64,000 nucleotides of DNA from positions 39,681,495 through 39,745,494 of the forward strand of contig OW028581.1 of NCBI GenBank assembly GCA_932294295.1. The letters run 5' to 3'. Below, piece by piece: positions 1-12,000 of this stretch; within the stretch, counting starts at the first letter, position 1; every line of letters begins with the position of its first letter. The translations under genes were made by a program, and so were the position numbers. Under the pieces are notes generated by a model, which saw only the letters and a program-made list of their open reading frames with translations, did not search any database and was not told the origin of the DNA. The DNA is from Alitta virens. Its lineage: Eukaryota > Annelida > Polychaeta > Phyllodocida > Nereididae.

Positions 1-1
1 T

Positions 2-3000
2 TTGCCGCCAGTTGGCCTGGATCGAGGTGGTATGTCCCCAGCACGGTCTTCAGTGGTGCTCCCAGGCAGTATGACATACCCAGGTGGTCTCGGGAATTTA
101 TTAATAGAGCCACCGTTAGGACCGCAGCAGGCGTACAAGTCTGTTATTGTCAGTCAACCACCACTGAGCCTTGGCCCAGGCTCACCCACCTACTCTTTAC
201 CTGGTATCAGTGAACCTAGCAAGACATGGGGAAGTTGTAATACTGTTGATGCGAGTGTACTTGGCCTTACTTCAGGGCCACCACCAGCGCATAGTGGTCA
301 TTCTCAGCTTAGCCCTGGCCTGTACAAGATGGACCAACCAACTGTCATTTCAGCTGCACACCAATCCACCTATAAACCAGTGCATCCTGAGGTTATCCAA
401 GCTCCTTCAATTTTTCAAGAACCTCGCATCAACCAATTAACTAGTTACAGCAGTTCGCCTATTCCTACTTCTGCTCCGATGGTAACTCAGCAATCATTTT
501 TCAATCCCTCTTCTGGAGGGCATCCGTACTCCACTTCACCACATAATGCATTTAATGCAGGAGAACAATACAACACCAATCTGTCGTTTCAAGACATGCA
601 AGACATTGGATCTGGTAAGGTCCCTCTACAGATGCAGCAGCACGTCCCAGGCACACCTCCGCAACAGTCCCCTCATGCTCCAATGCATCATTCCCCTCAC
701 ATGACTTCGCATCCCTCCCCACTGGCATCACCCCATGTAGGAGCCCGTCAGTCCCCTCACACACCCACACATTCCCCACATGCACACTCACAATCCCCTC
801 AGAGTACTAACACAGTCAGCATCTCATCAACAATGCCCCAGCCTCCTGTAGCTGTTCAGGCGTTGGCCGATTCCACGACTAAACCGCGGAAAAGACGCAG
901 CAAAAAAACAAAAACGGCTCAAGAGAATGGTGATAATGCTAACCCCATGGACACTGGCGAGGAGTATAATCCGGTCTCCAACATGCCACAACATTTTGAA
1001 AATATGCACGGCCAAATGCCCTACGATAGAGAGATATCCGCTGGTGATATGTCACAGCAGATGTATGAGCCTCAAACAATGCACCAAGGACATTTGACTC
1101 AAATGATGCATCAAGAAATGATGATGAATCAACCAGGTGTTGCTGCAAATTACATGTACGATGAACAGCAGCAATATGTGAACAGTGAATACCTTTGTCC
1201 CGCTGATCATCAGATGGAGGCTCAACAGACTATGTTTGTTCAGCAAGAACCAGAACCTCAAAGAGTTACTGTTGTGGCGGATTTGGAAGAGGAGTTTGGA
1301 CATTTATCAACTCCTCCCAAGATACCTCCGCCCAAACCAAAAACGCCCCCTCCCCCACCGCCTTCCCCCAAGATAGAGGAGTCTCCTCCTCCAAAACCGA
1401 AAGTAGTTCCGGCGAAGCCTAGACCGGCTCCAGTCCCAGTTCCAAAAGTTCCTCAGGTACCAGTGCCTATGCCTCCGCAAATGCCGAAAGGTCCAAAACC
1501 AGTTGATATAAACTCTTTCCAAAGCTCTTTCTTGAGTTTTATCGGAGGCAAAAAGCCAGAGACGTTATCAAGTGTGACAAACAGCAATCCTCAGAAGAAG
1601 CCCGTCTTGCCAAAATATGCGCCAGACACACGTAGCGCCGCAACTGCACCGAAAAAGACAACATCAGCTGAGGAGGATTCATCGGGAGGTGAAGAAGAAT
1701 CGAATGCTGAGGCTGATCAGGGGGACTCTGTAGATGATTCAAAACCATCTAAGCCGTCGGTAAATGACTCTCAGGATGAATCTCAAGCCTCTAGCACTAG
1801 CGAAACATCGGAACAAAATGTTGTCCAAAAATCGACCGCGGCCAGGGGTGGAGCTAGAAGTCGGGGAAGAGGGAGGGGCAGATATGTTGCTGCCACGAGG
1901 AATAGACAAGTGACGAGAGTCATTAAAGAGAGTGGGACTGAAGATAGCAATGATGGAGATGGCATTGCAAGTGCGGACAGCACTCATACTCCTTCACCCC
2001 CTCCCATACCTCGAAGAGCTTCATCAGGTCGTAGGGCAGCAGCTGTCAGTCAGCAGAAGTTGAAAAGTAAGTCTTTCATCTCAGTAGTTTTCTGATTTGG
2101 TTATTTTTGATTGTGTAGGTGCTATTTGTTTGATTTCATGGAGTTTTTTCGAGATATTCGGAATTTCAGATTAATTATTTACATCATTTTATACCCCAAT
2201 GGACGTGTTTTTATGTGTATCAACAACGTTCAATGCTTTCATTTAAAGACTGGACGTGTATGGACGGATCTGATGAAGAAAGTGTGTACACTGTATAATT
2301 GGGCTAAGATGTGTTATAATTTGTTTATGTTAGTATTTTTATGTTATTGTTTCAAATTTACAGGACGTTAAATCTTTGTCACTAATCATCATGCCTCTCT
2401 CATGTTATTGTTTTGATATTTATTTTACAAACTTGTCGTTTACCTCTTATAAATGTATCTCTTAGCAGTTTCATATCAATATGCTAATATTTTGGCATTT
2501 AGATTTTGTGAGGCCTATAATCATGATAATGAGGAATTTGTTTTATTGCACTGGGTGTTAATGTTTTAATATCTTACATGTTGCATGTCAATCTCACAAT
2601 TAACAGACATGCTGGGCATAACCATTGTTTGATGACAATAATGACATCATCTATATATGTGAGGTCATCAACTATTCAATGACCCATTAAGTAAATCGCC
2701 GTTAGGCAATGGTTTGGGCTGTTTTGCAGGTGGCTGATATTAAGCATTGATTGGCAATATATATATATTTGTATTTTGTATACTGTATGGGTAGAGTGCC
2801 AGATCCTCTTTGCTGTAAACAAAATTAACTATTAACTGAGCATTGAAACTAGTGCTCCATATCGTTTGATTCAAATCGATACGATACGTATCGTCAATAC
2901 AGTCAATCGATATGCAATACGTATCATCGATATGCAGTTGGAATAAAGAAATAGAATAAAATGGCTTGGGGACCACAAATTAATGTGGCCATTTTTCTTT

Positions 3001-6000
3001 TGAAGCCATATTAGTTTACATTCCATCTATTTTCTTATCAGAAAATCACTTTTCTTATGTTTAGTTATTCATAAATCATAATTAACAATAATTACTGGTA
3101 AGGTCTCCCAGAAAATGTGCCATATGCATAATCTATAAGATTAGTTTTGTTGTATACATTCCAGAACTGTGTACAATATACAGGTATTCTCTATAATAAT
3201 AGGTAAAAAGTCAGTTTTCAGCCTCTTTTAAAAGCCAAATCTTGTAATATTGGCCAAAAAAGTGGAAATCAATAAGGAATCCTGTAACTCATCTTGCTCA
3301 TATGTTGATGGTAACCTGAGGTAATAGAGTAATAGTAGGAAGTTCAATTAATTTTAATAGCCTACAATGTTTTCTGTTCTGCTTTGATATTTTGAATTGC
3401 AATTAACCATTGACACTTGCTTGGTAGTCAAGTTCAATTCACACTTTTGATTAACACCTGCAATCCTGTAGGCAACTTCCTAATTGCAATTAATCAAAGG
3501 ATTGTACAAGACCATTTAAACGCTTTTCCAGCATGTGAATACAGTAAAATTACAGCTGTCGTATCGTATAGAAAAACGGCATGGCCGTACCGGTATTCAT
3601 ATTGGAGGTAGCGTACCAGTTTACTGGATAAATATTGTACTAGTATGGAGCACTAATTGAAACTATTCCTTTCCTTTTACAGGTCTTAAGGAGGACTCAG
3701 ACTCGGATACTGACTTTGTAGCGACTGCAGAATCATCAGATGTTTCAGAAGAAGGCTATGATTCGGACAAAGACCCTTCGTGGGATCCTTCTGTAAGTTA
3801 TTGTAGAATTATCAACTTGTAGTGATGCCGGGGCCTTTCCACTTTCCTCAGATATTCATTCATGTAATTTGAGGACTACTTTCAATGTCAGAATGTGTCA
3901 GAAATGTCTGTTTGAAAATTGAAGGATTAAACACTAGGGTATGAACTTGCTGGAATATGACGCCCCTTATTGGATTAGTGTCAATATACCTCAGCCTGAC
4001 TCTGCTTTGAGCTTTACATCAGGGCTAAAAGAATCAGCTAAGAATGAATAAAAATGTTTTTTTTTTTTATGAATGTCCTCAACATTGTTCAAGAAAAATT
4101 TATGGATTGGACATCATTTATTTGAGATGATGCCCATTTGTTTCTTAATTTTGTTCTTTTTGTTTTTACAGGAAAATCCTGTTGAGAAGAGAAAGAAAGA
4201 GTTAGATTCTGAAGATGAAGTCGTTGATCGTAGAGGACGAGGCAGAGGAAAGCGCTTCAGAACTACTCCCAAATCCGCGTAAGTATACTCTTAAATCTTG
4301 GCAAAAATTATAATGATGGAAACTATCACAATTTGTTTTTACAATAGTGAACTTCCTGTGAAATGCAAGACTTTAATTTCCAGGGTTCCCACCCAGGAAA
4401 ATGCACTTGGCACTCAGCTGTTGTCAAACATTTGTGGACAGCATATTTATATGATAACATTTTGCACTATTGTAATGATAGAAATCAAAGTATATGCCAG
4501 GTACAAAAATTGAGACTTTTGATTTTTTTTTTACCAGATGATATTAAAATGAAAACATATCTCATGGACATGACATGCACTTTCAGTGTGACATACATAT
4601 GTAATTGTCTTGGTTAATTTTGTTCTCTTGAAACGTGTTTGACAAATTATGTATTAATTTAGGAAAGACACATAATAGAGAATCATTGCGTAAAGTCTTT
4701 CACTGTTCACACATGAAATATTTGCAGTTTCAGATTTGTACATTGTCGACTGCTAGATCATGATTATTTGCAAATTACATGCTGAAAATTAATCTGTCCA
4801 AGAACTTATGACTGGTAGTTTTAGTGTCATTCACAGTTTGCGAAGAAATGAAAAACTAAAATGAATATATATTTTTTTGCAGAAGTAGAGGGAGACGAAG
4901 AGCTAGCCGCACTGCGGTGTCTGAAGAAGACTTAATTTTTGAGTCCGTGACCCCAGCCGTTCCATCGACACCTGAGACTCCGGTTGTCGTGGATACAGAT
5001 GCTCCTCATAAATACCAGGTACAATTTTCAGCGCTGATTTGATATCTCCACCAGACCAAAATCGGTCTCTTTGAAGGAATTATAAACATCGCGGTTACTT
5101 ACCTGTTTTCTAGAGCAAATTTGCACGTACACAAAAACATTATTTTGTCGTAAGATAGAATATTGGCAGAAATGTAGCTATTGTTACATTTTGTGACCTT
5201 TTTAATATTGACTTAGAAGTGCTATGGTGATAATTTAGGGAAAAGGGAAACTGGTGCTTCTTCTTTACTCTCAGGTATACCACCTGGTTATTGTCTCTTT
5301 TATTGTCTTGTAGCTAAAATGTAATTTGATATTTCTGGTACCCTACCTTTTGCTAAATAATTATACTGCAAGCTACTAACACGACTAATAAGGAGCATCA
5401 CCTGTGTGACAATTTGGTTTTGTGGTAATCCACATGAAAGAAATAAAGATTAAATAAAATAAAAAATTGCCTCATTTTATTGTTCCTCTTATGACTTTGA
5501 TTTGATATACTGTGTATAATCTCATTGCATATGAAAATGATAATTTTTTCAGAAAGGTGACTTCGTTGTGGACCGCAAAGATTACGCGACCGCCGAAAAC
5601 TTTCCCATCTGGAAAATAGATGCATCCCGTCTCTTGCAAAAGTTTGAACCTGTCGTTCAAGATAATGGTGTCGTGTTCTACAAATCTCTCTCAACTGTGA
5701 GTGTAATGTAATATAATTGTGTTTGAGTTTATTTTTTAATTCTGGATTGGCACAAGGAGTTTCAAAACAGTAGCCAGTTTGGCTTATACTGCGGTGATTG
5801 TTGTAGCAAAACTATATTGCTTGAATTTTCATAATACAATTTTGACAGTGTATATCTTTGTATTATTAATAATGCACACTGCTGTTTGAACTGTTTGAAA
5901 AGTAAATATTCTAAATAACAACTAAATAACCTCATGTGAATAACACTAGTTCCACCAATCTGTGAAAGGCATATCATTAGCCATTTAAAAAATTTATATG

Positions 6001-9000
6001 CCATCTTCACTCGCTAATGACAATATAAGCCATTGGCGATTAGGCGAGTCACTCGCACCAACCCAAATATTTGCAGTAAGGGAAGAATGTAAGTGTATTT
6101 CTATACAACTTTGCTGTTGTATTATTCCTGTGAATAACGTTCTTTATATCTTTTGTATTATTCTAGTACTCCAGTTGGTCCGGTGATATCCGAATTCAGT
6201 TCAAAGGCATTATGGTCAGGGCTTTGTCTCATGTGGGGGGAGTGGATACAGTGAAAATAATGGAGGAGTTTGTACCAAAGAAAAAGGCCAGGTAAATAAT
6301 GATTAACCACAAAGATTTCTTAGCTATACATGCCTCATTTTATGGTATAATTGTGGTTAAGCGTTTGCTTGCATTCCCTTACAGTGTGGTACCTGAAGAT
6401 GATCCCATGCTAGAGAAATTCACAATTTACGTTCAAGTTTTAATTAGTCAAACCATGGAGCCTGGTTTCTTGAGAGCAGTTACGGAAGAAAAAGGTAAGT
6501 TGTATGATATGATATCATTTTAACATGTCATGCTTTGTTTGAATATGCCGTTTGTATAACATAGTCACATAGAACTGCTCTATCATAGTGGATATTACCC
6601 CTCAGCGAAGTTGAGGGTGACATTAACGACAGCCAAAGGTGGAAGCAAAACATTCTAAATCATGACAGGAAAGATATATAAGTCCCTCATCTACAAATCC
6701 CTCTGACCTATGTTGGAATTTTTTGATTCACACCTGGACATAGTTTTTATTGCGCACAACTTCACTGATGGGTGATGTGTAATTATTTTTTCTTATTTGT
6801 TTCATAATAATTATTAAAGTGGGTATAATTTTCAGATGAGTATTATAGTGGTCCCCTGGAAGTTATTGATGGGAAATTGGATGGCTGCAAAGAGGTTATC
6901 TTGGGAAAAGTGACATGGAGAGATGACTTTAAGGTTTGTTGAAATTATGATAATTGACAAGAAATGGATGAATGATCCAAAGTTGTTGCTGAGCTCTGAA
7001 ATTGATTGTGTGTGATTTCTGTCTGTCTATCTGCCTAGCTGTCTGTCTGGGATGATATGGTTTCAGTCTCAGGACTTTGCTATGATATCTTTGACAATGT
7101 TGAAAGAGAAACCTGACTTTCAAATCTTTAAAAAAAGTAAAAAAAAAAACATATAAAAAGGCACCATGAAGTAATTTAGTTAAGGTGAAAGGAGGTAGAA
7201 ACACTGTCTTGTTATGGAATTCTTTATTAAGTAAAACGAATTGAAATAACTGGAAAACACTTGAGAGGTATTAATGGTTTCTTAACTGCTGAATGTTGAA
7301 GATCCAGTGCTATGTACATTGTAGTCAGCTGCCTTATTAAGAGGTAATGGAGTCTTAGATCTTTACACAATGATATGACATATTAAGTCTCAATTTGTGT
7401 TGACTACATAATTTGATGTTCTAATAGGCTTACTCAAACTTGGGAGCTGAAGGCCAGAGATTATTTATTTCCGTATAAGGAAACATTCCATGACCTTTGA
7501 CCTTCTATGGCATGATCTTAATTTTAAGCTCCACCTTCTGGATTCCAATAATCCCGCCCCATAACATGTCGTGGCTGTTGACGTACACATGTCCGCAGTC
7601 GCTGTACCACCAGCCTCCTGTTCGAGTGGCAGTTTCAGCACAGTTTGCATCTCGCCATCCGTCGTTATCCTGCAGAAAAATTAGTTATTAATTTCCAACT
7701 GTTGTCAGAGGGCGCTGCATTGGAGCTGATCACAATGGCATCTAGGCTTTGTCAAGCTTTTGTGATCATAATGGAACGATAACACAGCTATGTTGATTAT
7801 AATCATTACATGTGATGAAAAGTATGCTCACTTGTACAGGACATTAATTAATACATGTTATGGATGACATAATACAAGTTACATGATAATAAACTGCTTG
7901 GAGCGATAAATGTAATTAAGGTCTTGTTGCAAGTGTAGTGGATTGTATTGTCTTATCTGTTGTACAGTCTAGTACAACATTTTCAGGCTCTGGTGCAACA
8001 TGGATCTAATGCGCATCTTGGTTGCTAAATAGATATAGGTATTAGTGCAATATTTTATTGTTGCATCCATCAGTGCATAATCAATGAGATTGATACATTT
8101 GGTTTCAGTCATCGACAATGCAATGTAGAGGTTTCAAGTGCATTTATTGTTGCAAATGTGTTTTGTACTACAGAGGTACCTCGATGACAAAAAGTGCGAC
8201 TTGCAAAGTAATGCTTACCTTATCTTTGGTTGTGAAGGGCATCCAACCACTTGAACTCATTTGATCGCTAATAGTTCCTTTGTACGCTCCGATGGTTAAT
8301 CTGTACAGGTCTTGTTCGCTGCCGACTTTGAAATCAGAGTACGTTGCTTCGTAAGTTTTGCCGTCACCGTTGTTGATGTAGATGTGGAGCCTGTATCTTC
8401 TATCTTGGTTAGTGACGTGGTGAAGGTGGTCCAACCCCAACCAAAAGTCTCCGTAAAGATCGCCAAACCCTCGTTTGTAGTCAGCCCAGTTACGGTCGAA
8501 ATTAACAGACGATTTGAATGAATTGCGTTGAATGATCATCCAGCCATCGTAGTCACAGTAGATGCTAAAAGGTGGCCATGTTTTAACAGGAAGTAAGGCT
8601 GTGATGCCTTCGAATGTGTTGGTCTTGTCTGAAAAGCAGGAAACATAGAGGCGCAATAATTGATTTGTTGGAGGTGCTCAGAAACTTTGACAGGTGTGAT
8701 GCATTTCAAATATGTTATGGCATTTTCGGTGAAGCCTTGGGATAAATTATGATTTTTTCATGAGAATTCATCTTAATACATCCTAGGTATCCACTTCTTG
8801 GGTTTCCATGATGGCGTGTTTTACTATGGTAAAGAAAATGATGTAACTTACTTATGGTTACATTTTGAGTTTAGATGGGATATTGACAGATTGGGAGTGT
8901 TGCCACTATCAATGATATTGTTTAGAGTCATCATCAAATAAACTTTCTAAATTTCATGTCTTAAAGAAGTATACTTACTAGATATGCATCTCAGAGGTCC

Positions 9001-12000
9001 AAGGGTGAAGTACCCTTCTTCTCCCTCATTTCCTGTGTCTCCAAACTGCAACTGAGCAACGGGGAGGTCGTTTCGATCGCTAATGTAGCCCGAGTCTTCC
9101 AACCAGCTTCTTTCGTAGTTCGCATCACAATTGCAATAGCCACCTGTCAAAGTTTATAGCGTTTATTGAATTTACTGAATGCAGATGGGTACAGCATGTA
9201 ATAGTGATGTGTACATAATGTGGTGCCGATAAATAAGACCTGAGGGGTTGGTGAGTGTTGGTGTCTTTGAAACAATGAACTGAGTTACATTTTGCCTGCT
9301 CTGTATGTTATTTCATCACAAACAGTGTCAATTGTCGAGACCAGAAGTGTTAAACTTAAATAGCATAATGTGTGTATGAGACATCGCTTAAGCCGAGACT
9401 TCTTTTAGTACTAATTTAGCTACCCACGAAGTACACAATTCTCCTAGGATAAGTTAGAAACAATTTTGATATCACTCGAAGCGCATTGATTAAATTTTCT
9501 ATTAATTTCATTGTAGTGCATTGAAATAAACTGTACTCTAGAGCTATTTATGATATAGCCCTTATCGTTCACAATGAATTAAATTTTTCAATTAATTTTC
9601 ATCTTAGTGTTTATCTTTTGATATTTCTACAACTATCAATACTTACTATGAGTACAGGTCCTATTGACGTAACACGCGCATCCTCTTTCTATTCCTCCCG
9701 CCCAGTAAGGCATTTGATGGCCTTGGTAGTTGACCCACCACCCCATGCCATCCAGGGTTGACCCTTTGCATTCGTACTTCAGAAATTGTTGACAGTCATT
9801 TGAGGTTGATACAAGTCCTCGCACCTGAGCCATGGTGGCACCTGAAAGAAGTTTGGTGTTATGTGACATACATGTATGCTGTTAATAATCGTGCAAATCT
9901 GTGTAAAAGGTGTAAAAGAAAGGCATGCTATTTCTCATGTCGTATGTGGCTCTGACTTCGGAGAATTAACTTTTTAAGAGAATACTTGCTCTTCAAAAGT
10001 TAGATTACATGTATGATATTTGAATGCAATGCGCTTTCAGGAGTTATTTCACTGGAATGATGTCATGTGTGATTGATAAGATCAAAAGACGCAGTCTCTT
10101 GAATGCAAAAATATTTACATAATATTCTGAACCTCACAAAAATTTATAATCAGTGATAATGGGCAGCTAGACTAATAATAGAGGGTGCTGCAAGGGAGCT
10201 GATGAAGCACAATGGGATGATGTTATCATCCATTGTAGCAAAATTATGTCACTCAAAAGATGACGTCATCAGATAGATTATCAGCCTCAGTTTCAGTGAC
10301 CTCTGGTGGTGTCCCTTGCTCCCCATTGGTCGAGTGTGTTTTTTATGACCTTGCACTGACCTTTATAGCTGACCTTGACCTTGTAGCTTCCTGGTTCCTC
10401 ATGACCAGTCACTTGGTGTCTGTCCTCAAGGTTGTGATGTACGATGGTCACTGGTGGATCGGACATGATGCATTCCACTTGGAAAGGGTCTTCACCATCT
10501 AAGCCATCTGGGTCGATCGTGTAATGCGTTTGGGTCGGATTACCTTTTTTCTTCCATTCAAGGCAAGACCTAGGCACTAAAATAAAAATTAAAGTTTTTA
10601 TTTGATGTTAAAATCATCACTTTTTTGTCTTTATAACTGATTATAACAGCATCGCTTACAACTCACCTAAACGTATCGTTTGTTCCTCCACCTTTCGCAA
10701 AGGAGCGATTTCATGAATTCTGACTGGGTTATTTAGCGGACATCCTGTGAAATTAAGAGATTGGTTGCAATTAAAATATTGTGTGTACTTATTTGATTAA
10801 TGCCTGTATTATCTGTAAAATGTCAGCAATGTCTTAAAAAAAGTCAGTAGACGACCCAGAACCCTTTATGATTGTGTTAGATCAATTTTGAGGTCAAAAT
10901 TAATCATTCGAAATACATTTGTATTCATTTTAACCAAACCTTGTAAATTTAGTGAATACTTACCTTGATATCTGTTTGTAACCCCTCCGTAATTAACGAA
11001 GAGTTTGTCGTGTTCTTTCTCTCTGTCCTTCTGTCCCGAGACGAGCAGTTGAATCTGGTCTTGGAGAACGCTGTACTTTTGTTGTAAATCGGCCTGTTCC
11101 TGTTTTTGTGTTGTGAGCTGTTGCTTCAGTTCCTGAGGTTAGAAGAAAGGGACAAATAGAGGTTTCAACATTTGTAGGAAATAATGACAGAATGGTCATG
11201 GTGTGGAAGTACCTGGTAGGGCTAAAGCATTATGAATTCCAACTAAGAAGCTTAATATTCATGGAATGTGACTTTGAATTTGCTGTTCGTTTAGAAATGC
11301 CAGACAAGTTAATGTTGTTGTTTTTTTGGATGATGTTACGCTGAATTTCGAAGTTACAAAGTAAATGTTGTCTGTTTCATTATTTGCCCATCATTCTTTT
11401 TGTTCTTTTGGGGCATTCTTAGCATTATGCACACCTGTCTGATTTTGCTTAATTCCTTAATAATGGCTCACTGTATATAATCAGACATGAATGATGTGCT
11501 TTTGTGGAGATTCCCAAGCTTACATTAGGGAATATGGGAGTTTTACAAAACCCTTGAATAGCTAATAAAATGCCTGAATACCCGAACAGAATGACAGCAA
11601 AGCTGAGGTCCGAACAAGATGAGATATACTTGAGACTTGATGCCTATTCGAGATTTGATCATTAAACTCAAAAGCATAAAAAGGCCATAAAAGCAGCTGG
11701 AGAGGTATTGGATCATTTTGACCCCAAGAGGTCATTTATTCTTGACCATCAAGATCTTCGGTTCTGTTTTGTAGAATTTCGTTCAATTTGGAATGCTTTC
11801 GGATACTTTGTGTTTTGTTCAAAAGATCAAAGAATGTTTGAAAGTTTGAAAAGAATCAAAATAGGAATTTGAAGAAATTGGCTGGTCAGTTATTTGCGTT
11901 ATATTGCAGTTTTACTCCCAATAAAATAAATATTTGCTCATCCAGTGTCTTGTTGCTTAGTAACAGTCTTGTTTTTCATGTAACTGTTTTCTCTCACAAT

